Of a stretch of 64,000 nucleotides of DNA, positions 15,094 to 25,463 are shown in pieces. The notes under the pieces are model-generated. The model was not told where the DNA came from. It made no database searches and saw only the letters and a program-made list of their open reading frames with translations. Made by a program: the position numbers and the translations under genes. Origin of the DNA: Ensifer sp. Root278 (GTDB taxonomy: Bacteria > Pseudomonadota > Alphaproteobacteria > Rhizobiales > Rhizobiaceae). Each line of letters starts with the position of its first letter. The stretch's first letter is position 1. The stretch covers positions 108,536 through 172,535 of the forward strand of contig NZ_LMJJ01000005.1 in NCBI RefSeq assembly GCF_001429285.1, read 5' to 3'.

Positions 15094-16116
15094 TCAGGCG
15101 CTCTCTGGCGGGGGTGCGGTCGATTCCCGCAAGATCAGTTCCACTGGCCAGAGTTCGTGAACCTCCTCGGTCGGCCGGCCCGAGAGAAGCTGCAGCACGA
15201 GATCGGCCGAGCGTGCGCCGGCGGCGCGCATCGAAGACCGGGTCGCCGAGAGTGACGGCACCATGTTCTCCGCGGTGAGGTAGGGGAACACGTCGTCATG
15301 GGCGATGACCGAGACTTCGCGACCGATTTCCAGGCCTATGGACCGCGCCGCCCGATAGATGCCGAGGGCCGTCATCATCGAGCCTGCGACGAAGGCCGTC
15401 GGCCGCGGCGTTTGTTCCAGGAAGGAGCGTGCGAAGCGGAAGCCGAGTTCGTCGGTGAAGTTGCCGTGGGCAACGAGGCGCGGATCGAACGGGAGCCCGC
15501 GCGCCTGGAGCGCGTCGCGGTAGCCCTTGTCGCGGTGAAGCGAGAAGGTGCGTCCTTGCCTGCCGTTGATCATGGCGATGCGGCGATGGCCGAGATCGAT
15601 GAGGTGCGAGGTCGCGCGGCGGATGGCGCCTTCATTGTCGATATCGAGCCAGGCATGCGGCACGTCGATATCGGATCGGCCGTGCACGAGAAAGGGCATG
15701 CCGAGCTTATGCAGGAGGGCGATGCGCTCGTCGTTCGGCTCGGGAGAATGCACGATCACGGCGTCGACGCGGCCGCTGACGGCGAGCCGGCTGTAAAGCT
15801 GGATTTCGCCCGTAGGGTTCTTGTCATCCATCGGGCTGACGAGGATGTCGATGTCCTCGGTGCCGAGCCGCTCGGCCAGGCCGCCCATGAATTCGGAGAA
15901 ATGGAATTCGCCGGAGCGCCCCATGACGACGCCGATCGCACCGGCGCGACCGGTAGCGAGCCTCACGGCATTGATGTTCGGACGATAGCCAAGGCGAGTT
16001 GCCTCTTCGGCCACGCGCTTGCGAGTCTTTTCGCTGACCTCGGGATAGCCGCTCAGCGCTCGGCTGACGGTGGTCGGCGAAAGGCCCAGTTGTTGTGCGA
16101 ACTCCCTCAGTTTCAT
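15094..16116 (-). CDS. thuR: LacI-family repressor of the trehalose locus (ThuR)
   Basis: A 340-residue LacI-type regulator. An N-terminal HTH (1-36) reads MKLREFAQQLGLSPTTVSRA and includes the hinge-preceding SEKTRKRV, followed by a periplasmic-binding-protein-like effector domain (about 60-335). It is transcribed divergently from thuEFGKAB, the position of thuR in Sinorhizobium. Its effector is therefore probably trehalose or a related disaccharide. The target operator lies presumably in the 362-base divergent spacer. Confidence 0.88.
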   Translation of the reverse strand: MKLREFAQQLGLSPTTVSRALSGYPEVSEKTRKRVAEEATRLGYRPNINAVRLATGRAGAIGVVMGRSGEFHFSEFMGGLAERLGTEDIDILVSPMDDKNPTGEIQLYSRLAVSGRVDAVIVHSPEPNDERIALLHKLGMPFLVHGRSDIDVPHAWLDIDNEGAIRRATSHLIDLGHRRIAMINGRQGRTFSLHRDKGYRDALQARGLPFDPRLVAHGNFTDELGFRFARSFLEQTPRPTAFVAGSMMTALGIYRAARSIGLEIGREVSVIAHDDVFPYLTAENMVPSLSATRSSMRAAGARSADLVLQLLSGRPTEEVHELWPVELILRESTAPPPESA

Positions 16117-16478
16117 TCGGTATGCGTTTCCTCAGCCTAGCCCGGTCCCAGAAGTATACACCTTCGTTGCCGGTAACAATCGGTTTGTCGCGTGCATGCA
16201 GCGCCTCGAACCGCGATGGAATTTTACCAAACCGTTTTAAATTAATGCAGTTCCCCTTTGATTTTATGGGTTGTTGTTAGGTGCGGGTGAAATTTCTCCT
16301 CAGCCGTTATAATATTGAAATTAAATAATTATTTTAAATGATTTACGGCCGAACGACTTTTTCTGATGTATGGATTGACAGTTTTTCCGTCTTCTGCCAA
16401 CTTTTTTCAATCCAAACCGCTTTCGAATTTGCTGAGGAGCTTTCGTGCGGTGGAGGGGGAACAGGAGGAGTCGACCCA
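16117..16478. promoter_or_regulatory. thuR-thuE divergent control region
   Basis: A 362-base spacer, AT-rich compared with the genes around it and without a credible gene. The short palindrome AAAC-C-GTTT at 16229-16237 has the LacI-family operator look but an odd-length centre. An AT-only stretch around 16310-16340 probably contains the thuE promoter. A strong ribosome-binding site (AGGAGGAG, 16463-16470) precedes the thuE ATG at 16479. Confidence 0.4.
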
Positions 16479-17741
16479 ATGACAACCATGCTCAATGCCC
16501 TGAGTTTTTGTGCCGCAATCGTTGCAGCCGGAACGGCCAGCGCCGCCGAGCTCTCGCTCGCCGCCAACACGACCGGCAAGAACGTCAATTTCATCCGCGA
16601 GCAGCTCGCCATCTTCGAGAAGCAGACGGGGCACAAGGTGAGCCTGGTCACCATGCCGCCGTCGAGCAGCGAGCAGTTCAGCCAGTACCGTCTATGGCTC
16701 GCCGCCGGAAACAAGGATGTGGACGTCTACCAGACCGACGTCGTCTGGGCGCCGCAGCTTGCCGACCAGTTCGTCGACTTGACGGAGGCGGCGAAGGATG
16801 TCGCCGGACAGCACTTCCCGTCGATCATCGCCTCGCAGACGGTCAACGGCCGTCTCGTGGCCCTGCCTGCTTTCACCGATGCGCCGGCGCTCTTCTATCG
16901 CAAAGACCTCTTGGAAAAGTACGGCAAGGCGCCGCCGAAGACCTGGGATGAACTGGCGACGACCGCCAAGGAAATCCAGGAGAAGGAACGCGCCGGCGGC
17001 CAGGCCGACCTCTGGGGCTACGTCTTCCAGGGCAACGCCTATGAAGGGCTGACCTGCAATGCGCTCGAATGGATCAAATCGTCCGGCGGCGGCCAGATCG
17101 TCGAGCCTGATGGCACGATCTCGATCAACAACGAGAAGGCGGCCGCAGCGATCGACCGCATCAAGGGGTGGGTCGGCACGATTTCGCCGCAGGGCGTGCT
17201 CGCCTATCAGGAAGAGGAATCACGCGGCGTCTGGCAGACGGGCAATGCCGTCTTCATGCGCAATTGGCCCTATGCCTATGCGCTCGGCAATGGTGACGAC
17301 AGCGCGGTGAAAGGCAAGTTTGCCGTGACGCCGCTGCCGACGGCGACCGATGGCGATCAGCCGTCCTCGACGCTCGGCGGCTGGAACGTCGCCGTCTCCA
17401 AATATTCCGACGACCAGGAAGCAGCGATCGCGCTTGCCAAATTCCTCTCCTCGGCAGAGGTGCAGAAGCGCAGGGCGATCGAGCTCTCCAATCTGCCGAC
17501 GATTGCCGCACTCTACGACGACGCGGAGGTCGCCAAGGCCCAGCCGTTCATGCCGGCCTGGAAGCCGATCTTCGAGAGCGCCGTGCCGCGCCCGTCGGCG
17601 GTCACCAAGGTCAAGTACAACGAGGTTTCGGCCAAGTTCTGGAATGCGGTCCATAACTCGCTCTCCGGCAACGGCACGGCTGCGGAAAACCTGGAACTGC
17701 TCGAAGTCGAGCTCACCGAGATGAAGGGCGATAGCTGGTAA
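16479..17741 (+). CDS. thuE: Trehalose/maltose-type ABC transporter binding protein ThuE
   Basis: A 420-residue periplasmic binding protein (family 1) with a short signal peptide (cleavage near A22). The mature body has the features of trehalose/maltose-binding proteins: TDVVWAPQLADQFVDLTEA, ALPAFTDAPALFYRKDLLEKY, and WNVAVSKYSDDQEAAIALAK. The ATG at 16479 is chosen because AGGAGGAG precedes it; upstream in-frame codons would place 47 extra residues before the signal. It is the first gene of thuEFGKAB. A strong hairpin after its stop probably raises its mRNA relative to the permeases. Confidence 0.92.
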   Translation: MTTMLNALSFCAAIVAAGTASAAELSLAANTTGKNVNFIREQLAIFEKQTGHKVSLVTMPPSSSEQFSQYRLWLAAGNKDVDVYQTDVVWAPQLADQFVDLTEAAKDVAGQHFPSIIASQTVNGRLVALPAFTDAPALFYRKDLLEKYGKAPPKTWDELATTAKEIQEKERAGGQADLWGYVFQGNAYEGLTCNALEWIKSSGGGQIVEPDGTISINNEKAAAAIDRIKGWVGTISPQGVLAYQEEESRGVWQTGNAVFMRNWPYAYALGNGDDSAVKGKFAVTPLPTATDGDQPSSTLGGWNVAVSKYSDDQEAAIALAKFLSSAEVQKRRAIELSNLPTIAALYDDAEVAKAQPFMPAWKPIFESAVPRPSAVTKVKYNEVSAKFWNAVHNSLSGNGTAAENLELLEVELTEMKGDSW

Positions 17742-17752
17742 TCCTCCCGGGG

Positions 17753-17783
17753 GCGAGGGGAGCGCCTCCGGGCCTTCCCTCGC
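17753..17783 (+). terminator. Intra-operon hairpin between thuE and thuF
   Basis: A stem of 9 pairs, one of them G-T (17753-17761 with 17775-17783), begins 11 bases after the thuE stop, and a 209-base spacer separates thuE from thuF. There is no T-run, so mRNA stabilisation or partial attenuation is more likely than full termination. Confidence 0.55.
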
Positions 17784-17950
17784 TCCACCGAGCAATCGCC
17801 GACGACGCCCAGCGCTCTGAACAAGTGCTTTGAAAGCAAGCAATTCTGGATGGGAAAACGCTTCACACTTTCCTGGAATTGCCTGGTGGCGTCGTTCCTC
17901 TCGGGCCAACCGCTCGGCCGCGCGCCGAATGGCAAGAGTGAGCCAAGACA

Positions 17951-18937
17951 ATGACCGATCTTTCACTCGCAGATCCCCCTTCCGTCCTCGGACAACAGGC
18001 AGGGATCCGTTCCGACCTCAACGCCAGCCGCATTCGCTCCGCCTGGATCTTTCTCGCGCCGACCTTGCTGGTGCTCGCGCTCGTCGCCGGCTGGCCGCTC
18101 ATACGCACCGTCTATTTCAGTTTCACCAATGCGTCGCTGACCAATCTTGAAGGTGCCGAGTTCGTCGGCTTCAAGAATTATCTGAGCTGGATCACGCTGA
18201 AGAGCGGGCGCACGGTCTATAATGGCCTGCTTGCCGATCCGGCCTGGTGGAATGCCGTCTGGAACACGCTGAAGTTCTCGGCGATGTCCGTCACCATTGA
18301 GACGGTGCTGGGGCTGATCGTCGCCCTGGTGCTGAACGCTAATTTCCCGGGGCGCGGGCTGGTGCGGGCGGCGATCCTCATCCCCTGGGCGATCCCGACC
18401 ATCGTTTCCGCCAAGATGTGGGCCTGGATGCTCAACGACCAGTTCGGCATTCTCAACGACCTTTTGCTCGGCCTTGGCCTGATCAGCCAGAAGATCGCCT
18501 GGACGGCCAATCCGGAGACCGCGATGGTCGCGGTGCTGATCGTCGACGTCTGGAAGACGACGCCGTTCATGGCGCTGCTCATCCTTGCCGGCCTGCAGAT
18601 GGTGCCAACGGATATTTACGAGGCGGCCAAGATCGACGGCGTGCATCCGCTGAAGGTCTTCTGGCGGCTGACGCTGCCGTTGATCCGGCCAGCGCTGATG
18701 GTCGCCGTGATCTTCCGCATGCTTGATGCGCTGCGCATCTTCGATCTCATTTACGTGCTGACGCCCAACAACGCACAGACCAAGACGATGTCGGTGCTGG
18801 CGCGCGAGAACCTGTTCGACTTCGACAAGTTCGCCTATGGCGCCACTGCCTCGACGATGCTGTTCCTGATCATTGCGGCGATCACCGTCGCCTACATGTG
18901 GTTCGGCCGCGTCAACCTCGAAGGGGGAGAGCGCTGA
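17951..18937 (+). CDS. thuF: Trehalose ABC transporter permease ThuF
   Basis: A 328-residue MalF-type permease with six or so membrane helices. The EAA loop EAAKIDGVHPLKVFWRLTLP (about 222-241) contacts the ThuK ATPase. The first helix begins after an N-terminal cytoplasmic tail of about 30 residues. It pairs with ThuG, whose start overlaps its stop codon by one base (TGATG). Confidence 0.92.
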   Translation: MTDLSLADPPSVLGQQAGIRSDLNASRIRSAWIFLAPTLLVLALVAGWPLIRTVYFSFTNASLTNLEGAEFVGFKNYLSWITLKSGRTVYNGLLADPAWWNAVWNTLKFSAMSVTIETVLGLIVALVLNANFPGRGLVRAAILIPWAIPTIVSAKMWAWMLNDQFGILNDLLLGLGLISQKIAWTANPETAMVAVLIVDVWKTTPFMALLILAGLQMVPTDIYEAAKIDGVHPLKVFWRLTLPLIRPALMVAVIFRMLDALRIFDLIYVLTPNNAQTKTMSVLARENLFDFDKFAYGATASTMLFLIIAAITVAYMWFGRVNLEGGER

Positions 18938-19767
18938 TGGTTGCCACCTTTGCCAAGCGCACGGCGTTCTACGCTCTCGTCGCCGCCATCATCATCATGG
19001 CCGTCTTCCCGTTCTACTACGCGGTGCTGACGAGCTTCAAATCCGGAACGGCGCTGTTCCGGGTCGACTACTGGCCGACCGAGATCTCCTTCGACAACTA
19101 CGCCGGCATCGTCACGAGCAGCGGCTTCCTGCGCAACCTCGCCAACTCGCTGATGGTCGCGACCATCGTAGTCTGCGTGTCGCTGCTGCTTGCGGTTACC
19201 GCCGCCTATGCGCTGGCGCGGGTGCGGTTTCGCGGGCGCGGACTTCTGCTCCTGACGATCCTGTCGGTGTCGATGTTTCCGCAGATTGCGGTGCTTGCCG
19301 GCCTGTTCGAGTTGATCCGCGCCGTCGGCATCTTCAACACCCCCCTGGCGCTGATCTTTTCCTACATGATCTTCACGCTGCCCTTCACCGTCTGGGTGCT
19401 GACCACCTTCATGCGCGATCTGCCGGTCGAGATCGAGGAGGCGGCGATCGTCGATGGTGCGACGCCCTGGGTGATCATCACGCGCGTGTTCATGCCGCTG
19501 ATGTGGCCGGCACTGGTGACGACGGGGCTGCTCGCCTTCATCGCCGCTTGGAACGAGTTCCTGTTCGCGCTGACCTTCACGTCATCAGACAGCCAGCGCA
19601 CCGTGCCGGTCGCGATCGCGCTGTTGTCCGGCAGCAGTGAGTACGAAGTCCCTTGGGGCAACATCATGGCCGCATCGATCATCGTCACCGTGCCACTGGT
19701 TATCCTCGTGCTGATCTTTCAGCGGCGGATCATATCCGGGCTCACGGCCGGCGGCGTCAAAGGATAA
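18937..19767 (+). CDS. thuG: Trehalose ABC transporter permease ThuG
   Basis: A 276-residue MalG-type permease with six membrane helices and the EAA motif EEAAIVDGATPWVIITRVFM. The ATG at 18937, which shares a base with the thuF stop, is preferred over an upstream in-frame ATG inside thuF because GGGGGAGAG lies just ahead of it. ThuF and ThuG form the heterodimeric channel for trehalose (and, as reported for Sinorhizobium, maltose and sucrose). Confidence 0.92.
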   Translation: MVATFAKRTAFYALVAAIIIMAVFPFYYAVLTSFKSGTALFRVDYWPTEISFDNYAGIVTSSGFLRNLANSLMVATIVVCVSLLLAVTAAYALARVRFRGRGLLLLTILSVSMFPQIAVLAGLFELIRAVGIFNTPLALIFSYMIFTLPFTVWVLTTFMRDLPVEIEEAAIVDGATPWVIITRVFMPLMWPALVTTGLLAFIAAWNEFLFALTFTSSDSQRTVPVAIALLSGSSEYEVPWGNIMAASIIVTVPLVILVLIFQRRIISGLTAGGVKG

Positions 19768-19778
19768 AGGGAAAAAAC

Positions 19779-20807
<1,029 letters not shown>

Positions 20808-20831
20808 AAGCTCAGGCGAACCTGGAGCTTC

Positions 20832-20856
20832 GGGGTCGCCAATTCCTGGCGACCCC
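20832..20856 (+). terminator. Intra-operon hairpin between thuK and thuA
   Basis: A perfect 10-bp stem (20832-20841 with 20847-20856) with a 5-base loop and no T-run. It probably protects or attenuates mRNA between the transporter genes and the catabolic genes thuAB. Confidence 0.55.
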
Positions 20857-20901
20857 ATCAATCGCAGGACGACATGCCCGTGAGGGCAAACGCTAAGGAG
20901 A

Positions 20902-21693
20902 ATGAACGTGCCTATCAGAACAGTTGTTTGGGGCGAGAATATCCACGAGCAGACCAACGAGGTGGTCCGCAGCATCTATCCGAACGGGATGCACAACACG
21001 ATCGCGGCGGCGCTGAACACGGAAAGCGCGATCGAGGCGACGACGGCGACGCTGCAGGAGCCGGAGCATGGTTTGAGTGTCGAGCGCCTTGCCAATACCG
21101 ATGTGCTTCTGTGGTGGGGTCACAAGGACCACGGCGCCGTCAGCGACGAAATCGTCGAGCGGGTCGCCAAGCGCGTCTGGGAAGGCATGGGTCTGATCGT
21201 GCTGCATTCCGGCCACTTCTCCAAGATCTTCAAGCGCCTGATGGGAACGCCCTGCGCACTGAAGTGGCGCGAGGCAGGCGAACGCGAGCGCGTCTGGGCG
21301 ATCAACCCGCGCCATCCGATCGCCGAGGGGCTTGACGAGAACTTCGTACTTGAGAACGAGGAGATGTATGGCGAGCAGTTCTCGGTGCCCGAGCCGCTCG
21401 AAACCGTGTTCATCTCCTGGTTTGCCGGCGGCGAAGTGTTCCGTTCGGGGCTCACCTGGCGCCGTGGCGCCGGCAACATCTTCTATTTCCGCCCCGGTCA
21501 TGAGACCTACCCGACCTATCACGACGCCAATGTCCAGAAGGTGCTGCGCAATTCGGTGAAGTGGGCCTACAACGCCGATAACCGCTACACGGCGATCCAC
21601 GATGCGCCGAACGTGCCGGTCGAAAAGGCGCTGGAGCCGATCGTCGAGCGTGGCCCCCGGCTGCACCAGGCCGGCGAAGCAGGATACAGGTGA
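20902..21693 (+). CDS. thuA: Trehalose utilisation protein ThuA
   Basis: A 263-residue ThuA-domain protein (class-I glutamine-amidotransferase-like fold). Typical stretches include [20 protein letters not shown] at the N-terminus, [20 protein letters not shown], and [20 protein letters not shown]. ThuA and ThuB act together in oxidation of trehalose and related disaccharides towards the 3-keto form; in S. meliloti both are needed for trehalose use and affect root colonisation. Its stop overlaps a possible GTG start of thuB. Confidence 0.93.
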   Translation: MNVPIRTVVWGENIHEQTNEVVRSIYPNGMHNTIAAALNTESAIEATTATLQEPEHGLSVERLANTDVLLWWGHKDHGAVSDEIVERVAKRVWEGMGLIVLHSGHFSKIFKRLMGTPCALKWREAGERERVWAINPRHPIAEGLDENFVLENEEMYGEQFSVPEPLETVFISWFAGGEVFRSGLTWRRGAGNIFYFRPGHETYPTYHDANVQKVLRNSVKWAYNADNRYTAIHDAPNVPVEKALEPIVERGPRLHQAGEAGYR

Positions 21694-21698
21694 GCATC

Positions 21699-22742
21699 AT
21701 GCGTCTTCTTGTAGTTGGAACCGGCGGCATGGCGAACAGCCATGCCCAGGCCTTTGCCAAAATCGAAGGCGTCGAGATGGTCGGCGCGGTCGATGTCGAC
21801 CCCAAGCGTGCGCGTGCCTTTGCCGACAAGCACGGCATTGCCGAGACCTTCACCTCGCTCGACGAGGCGATCGCTTGGGGCAAGTTCGATGCGGCGACGA
21901 ACGTGACGCCCGACAAGGCGCACCACCCGACGACGCTAGCATTGCTTGCCGCCGGCAAGCACGTGCTTTGCGAAAAGCCGCTTGCGGAAAACTACGCCAA
22001 GGCGGCGGAGATGGCGGACGCGGCCGAGCGTTCCGGCCTGGTGACGATGGTGAACCTCACCTATCGCAATGTCGCGCCGCTGCAGAAGGCACGGGCGATG
22101 GTGCTCGCAGGTGATGTCGGCCAGTTGCGGCATCTGGAGGCGTCCTATCTGCAGAGCTGGCTCGTCTCCAAGGCCTGGGGCGACTGGGCAACGGAATCGC
22201 AATGGCTGTGGCGACTTTCGACCAAGCACGGCTCGAACGGCGTGCTCGGCGATGTCGGCATCCACATTCTCGACTTCGCCGGCTACGGCGCCGGCACCGA
22301 CGCGTCGCGGGTTTTCGCCCGTCTGAAGACCTTCGACAAGGCACCTGATAACCGCATCGGCGAGTATGATCTCGATGCCAATGACAGCTTCGTCATGACG
22401 GCGGAGTTCGGCAACGGCGCCATGGGCGTCGTCCATGCCAGCCGATGGGCGACCGGGCACTTGAACGAGCTCAGGCTCAGGCTGCACGGCGACAAGGGTG
22501 CGCTCGAAGTGGTGCACACGCCCGATGGCTCGACGCTCCGGGCCTGCCTCGGCACTGACGTTGAAACCGCGACTTGGCGCGATGTCGACGCGGGTACGGT
22601 TCTGACCAACTATGAGCGCTTCGTTGCGGCAGTCCGCGAGGGCAAGACCGAAGAGCCCGGGTTTCGTCACGCGGCGAACCTGCAGAAGGTGCTCGACCTC
22701 GCGATGGTGACGGAAGCCGAGCGGCGCGAGCTGCCCGTCTAA
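21699..22742 (+). CDS. thuB: ThuB dehydrogenase (Gfo/Idh/MocA family)
   Basis: About 347 residues. The Rossmann start MRLLVVGTGGMANSHAQAF is followed by the Gfo/Idh/MocA signature CEKPLAENYAKAAEM (the catalytic-lysine region) and a C-terminal beta-sheet domain. It works with ThuA on disaccharides, probably NAD-dependent 3-keto formation. ATG 21699 is preferred; GTG 21690, which overlaps the thuA stop, would add three residues. Its TAA overlaps the stop codon of the convergent hydrolase gene by 4 bases. Confidence 0.9.
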   Translation: MRLLVVGTGGMANSHAQAFAKIEGVEMVGAVDVDPKRARAFADKHGIAETFTSLDEAIAWGKFDAATNVTPDKAHHPTTLALLAAGKHVLCEKPLAENYAKAAEMADAAERSGLVTMVNLTYRNVAPLQKARAMVLAGDVGQLRHLEASYLQSWLVSKAWGDWATESQWLWRLSTKHGSNGVLGDVGIHILDFAGYGAGTDASRVFARLKTFDKAPDNRIGEYDLDANDSFVMTAEFGNGAMGVVHASRWATGHLNELRLRLHGDKGALEVVHTPDGSTLRACLGTDVETATWRDVDAGTVLTNYERFVAAVREGKTEEPGFRHAANLQKVLDLAMVTEAERRELPV

Positions 22743-24061
22743 CGTGAGTGACGGTCGGGGGAGCTGCTTTTGGCAGCTTCACCGCCCTCCGGCGGTACCC
22801 AAGGGGTCACTGCCGAGCCGACGGTGTTTTCCATCGATTGACCCAGACGGCGCAGCTGCGCGTCGTAGTTCTTGCGGGTGTTGGGATCGAAGATCATGAT
22901 CGGCGTCGAGACCGCGAGACTTGCGGCACTGCCGACGGTCTGCGTTGCGCCGAGCGTGACGGCGCCCAGACGTTCGCCGAGCCCGACATCGGAATCGGTC
23001 ACGGTCTGGCCGGCGATCAGCCGGTTGCCAAGCAGGCGCACGACTTCCGGGCTTTCGGCGAACTTGCCATGGTTCAGCTTGTCGCCGCCCTTCAGCGCCG
23101 TCAGATCGATGACGCTGATACCTGCCTGTTCGAGTTGTGTGCGATAGGGCTCGGCGGTCGGATCGATCTGGCCAAGACGGTCGACATTGCCGGAAATGCG
23201 CCTGGAGAGCGTCAGCGCCCGGTCGTCGCGCGACACGAACAGCGTGAATTTCGGGCGCTTGTCGCCCATGGCGCGGATCTGCTGGCCGAAGACGTCGACG
23301 TCGAGATCGGGCGAGGCTAGGATGACGTCGGTGATCTTGGGCGCGATGCGTCCGTCGCGGATCGCCATCTGGCGCAGAGCTTCGACCGTCACCCATGAGC
23401 CCATCGAATGGGCCATGACGGTGATTTCGCCGACCTGAGGATTGCTCGACGCACGCCGAAGCAGTTCCTCCAGCGCGTCACGCGAATAGTTGGTGCTTTC
23501 CTTGTCGTAATTGTAGTCGAAGATGCTGGCCCGCGAGGGCCAGGTGAAGATGACGGGGGCGACGTCCGTGCCGCTATCGTGGACGATCTGGGCAAAGCGG
23601 TAGACCGCGTCCTCGTAGCGGTTGTTGAAACCGTGAACGAAGATCAGCACGCGCCGGCTCTTCGGCAGGTTACCCTTCAGCCAGCTTTGGACGTCGTTGC
23701 CCTCACGCAATGGCGTGACGCTGACCGTGGAGAAGTCGCGCTCCGGATTGGCCGGAAGCTTCTTCGGCCATTGCACCTGGCCGACTTGCCGGTTTTTCTC
23801 CGGCGGAATTGAAACGACGATTTCCGTCAGGGAAAGCTGGTCCGACCGTTCGCCGCTGAAAAGCACGCCCGGTTCCGCCGTGGGCGCGCGCGTTGTCGCG
23901 ATCATCAGGTCGACCTGGGAGGCGCCACCCGTCGTGCCCGAAGGAACGAGCACGCCGACCGGCCGGCCGGCACAGGCCGCAAGGGTTACGGCGAGGAGGA
24001 GCGTGGCGGCGATGCGGCTCCAATGCCCTTGCGAACCTGCGAGTGAAAACGGACGCAGCAA
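22739..24061 (-). CDS. Lipoprotein alpha/beta hydrolase (DUF900 type)
   Basis: A 440-residue exported protein with a lipobox ending LAAC (C30), so it is probably membrane-anchored by lipid. The hydrolase core has VLIFVHGFNNRYEDAVYRFA (oxyanion region) and nucleophile elbow MAHSMGSW. The C-terminal 150 residues carry a proline-rich tail and a predicted alpha/beta portion of unknown role. DUF900 proteins are putative esterases or lipases. Translation seems to start at a TTG (24061) preceded by GGGGG. The gene faces thuB and their stop codons overlap. Confidence 0.8.
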   Translation of the reverse strand: MLRPFSLAGSQGHWSRIAATLLLAVTLAACAGRPVGVLVPSGTTGGASQVDLMIATTRAPTAEPGVLFSGERSDQLSLTEIVVSIPPEKNRQVGQVQWPKKLPANPERDFSTVSVTPLREGNDVQSWLKGNLPKSRRVLIFVHGFNNRYEDAVYRFAQIVHDSGTDVAPVIFTWPSRASIFDYNYDKESTNYSRDALEELLRRASSNPQVGEITVMAHSMGSWVTVEALRQMAIRDGRIAPKITDVILASPDLDVDVFGQQIRAMGDKRPKFTLFVSRDDRALTLSRRISGNVDRLGQIDPTAEPYRTQLEQAGISVIDLTALKGGDKLNHGKFAESPEVVRLLGNRLIAGQTVTDSDVGLGERLGAVTLGATQTVGSAASLAVSTPIMIFDPNTRKNYDAQLRRLGQSMENTVGSAVTPWVPPEGGEAAKSSSPDRHSR

Positions 24062-24359
24062 CCAAACCCCCAGTACCGCATCATGCGGTGCGACATCCCT
24101 GCGAGCGGGACCGAGCCAATTCCTTGCATTAGAAACGCCAGATTTTCATCCCTTGATCGGCATTGCACACCTGTCGCCGCTGTGTTTGACGGCGAGATTG
24201 CGACAATCATGCAACATTTCGCTACAGGCAGCCCTGGGTAAAACCCCCTGATATTCATTGAAAAGGCTTTGGCCTTTCACTAGCATCGCCACAACCTTTC
24301 CCCGGACGCGGCCGTAGGTGCTCCGTTCGATCTCCCTGAAATGATGAAGGAATTCAGGA
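24062..24359. other. Spacer between hydrolase and dipeptidase genes
   Basis: A 298-base divergent spacer that must hold promoters for both flanking genes. The only structure seen is a small AAAGGC/GCCTTT hairpin near 24264-24279. No small gene is supported. A candidate ribosome-binding site (AAGGAA, 24347-24352) precedes the dipeptidase ATG. Confidence 0.4.
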
Positions 24360-25415
24360 ATGCAGGCGGTTTTCGATGGCCATAACGACGTGCTTCTGCG
24401 CCTGTGGCAGAACGCCCGAAAGGGGGCTGACCCGGTCCGCGAATTCGTCGACGGTATCGGCGAGGGCCACATCGACGCGCCGCGCGCCAAAGCGGGCGGC
24501 CTCATCGGCGGCATTTCGGCGATCTACGTGCCCTCGGGCGATCTGGTCCTGCAGCCGCCGGATGAAAACGGCCATTACGAAACGCCGCTCTCCGCGCCCC
24601 TCGAACACTTGCCGTCGCTGGCGATCGCCATCGAGCTCGCCGACATCGCCGTTCGCCTCGACCGGGCAGGGGCCTGGAAGCTTTGCCGCTCGACCGCCGA
24701 AATCCGCGGAGCGGTCGAGAAAGGTGTCTTCGCCTCGGTGCTCCACATGGAAGGCTGCGAGGCGATTGGTGCGGATCTGTCGGCGCTCGAAACCTTCTAT
24801 GCCGCCGGCCTGCGCTCGCTTGGGCCGGTCTGGAGCCGCCACAACGTCTTCGGCCATGGCGTGCCGTTCTCCTATCCGAAGTCGCCGGACACAGCGCCGG
24901 GGCTGACGGATGCGGGTTTCGAACTCGTGCGTGCCTGCAACCGGCTGGGCATCCTGATCGACCTCGCCCACATCACAGAGCAGGGCTTCTGGGACGTCGC
25001 GAAAACCACGGACCAGCCGCTGGTTGCCAGCCATTCGAACGCGCATGCGCTGACGCCGGTTGCGCGCAACCTGACGGACAAGCAGCTGGACGCCATCCGC
25101 GAAAGCAAGGGGCTCGTCGGGCTCAACTATGCGACAACGATGCTGCGCGCCGACGGCCAGGAAAATGCCGCGACGCCGCTTTCCGACATGGTTCGCCATG
25201 TCGACTACATGGTCGAGCGCATGGGCATCGAATGCGTGGCGCTCGGATCGGATTTCGATGGCGCAACGATCCCCGTGGGGATCGCTGACGCAGCCGGTAA
25301 CCATGCGCTCGTTACTGCGTTGAGAGGCGCCGGATATGGTGACGCCGAACTGGCAAAGATATGCCGGGAGAACTGGTGGAGAGTTCTGGGGCAGGCTTGG
25401 CACGAGGCCGCCTGA
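24360..25415 (+). CDS. Membrane-dipeptidase-type metallopeptidase (M19)
   Basis: A 351-residue M19 (renal dipeptidase-like) enzyme with a TIM-barrel di-zinc site. The first metal motif is DGHNDVLL (H8, D10), the bridging glutamate lies in HMEGCEAIG, and histidines occur in DLAHITEQGFWDV and SHSNAHALTP. The aspartate of GSDFDGATIP completes the site. No signal peptide is seen, so it is probably cytoplasmic and cleaves dipeptides brought in by the transporter encoded 48 bases downstream. Confidence 0.9.
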   Translation: MQAVFDGHNDVLLRLWQNARKGADPVREFVDGIGEGHIDAPRAKAGGLIGGISAIYVPSGDLVLQPPDENGHYETPLSAPLEHLPSLAIAIELADIAVRLDRAGAWKLCRSTAEIRGAVEKGVFASVLHMEGCEAIGADLSALETFYAAGLRSLGPVWSRHNVFGHGVPFSYPKSPDTAPGLTDAGFELVRACNRLGILIDLAHITEQGFWDVAKTTDQPLVASHSNAHALTPVARNLTDKQLDAIRESKGLVGLNYATTMLRADGQENAATPLSDMVRHVDYMVERMGIECVALGSDFDGATIPVGIADAAGNHALVTALRGAGYGDAELAKICRENWWRVLGQAWHEAA

Positions 25416-25463
25416 ACCCATGAAGAAGGGCCCAAAAGGGCGCAAACGAGGGAACTGCAAAAA

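Noticed and set aside
16229..16237. A firm ThuR operator
   Set aside because: The palindrome AAAC-C-GTTT is short and odd-centred; kept only as a weak note in the control region.
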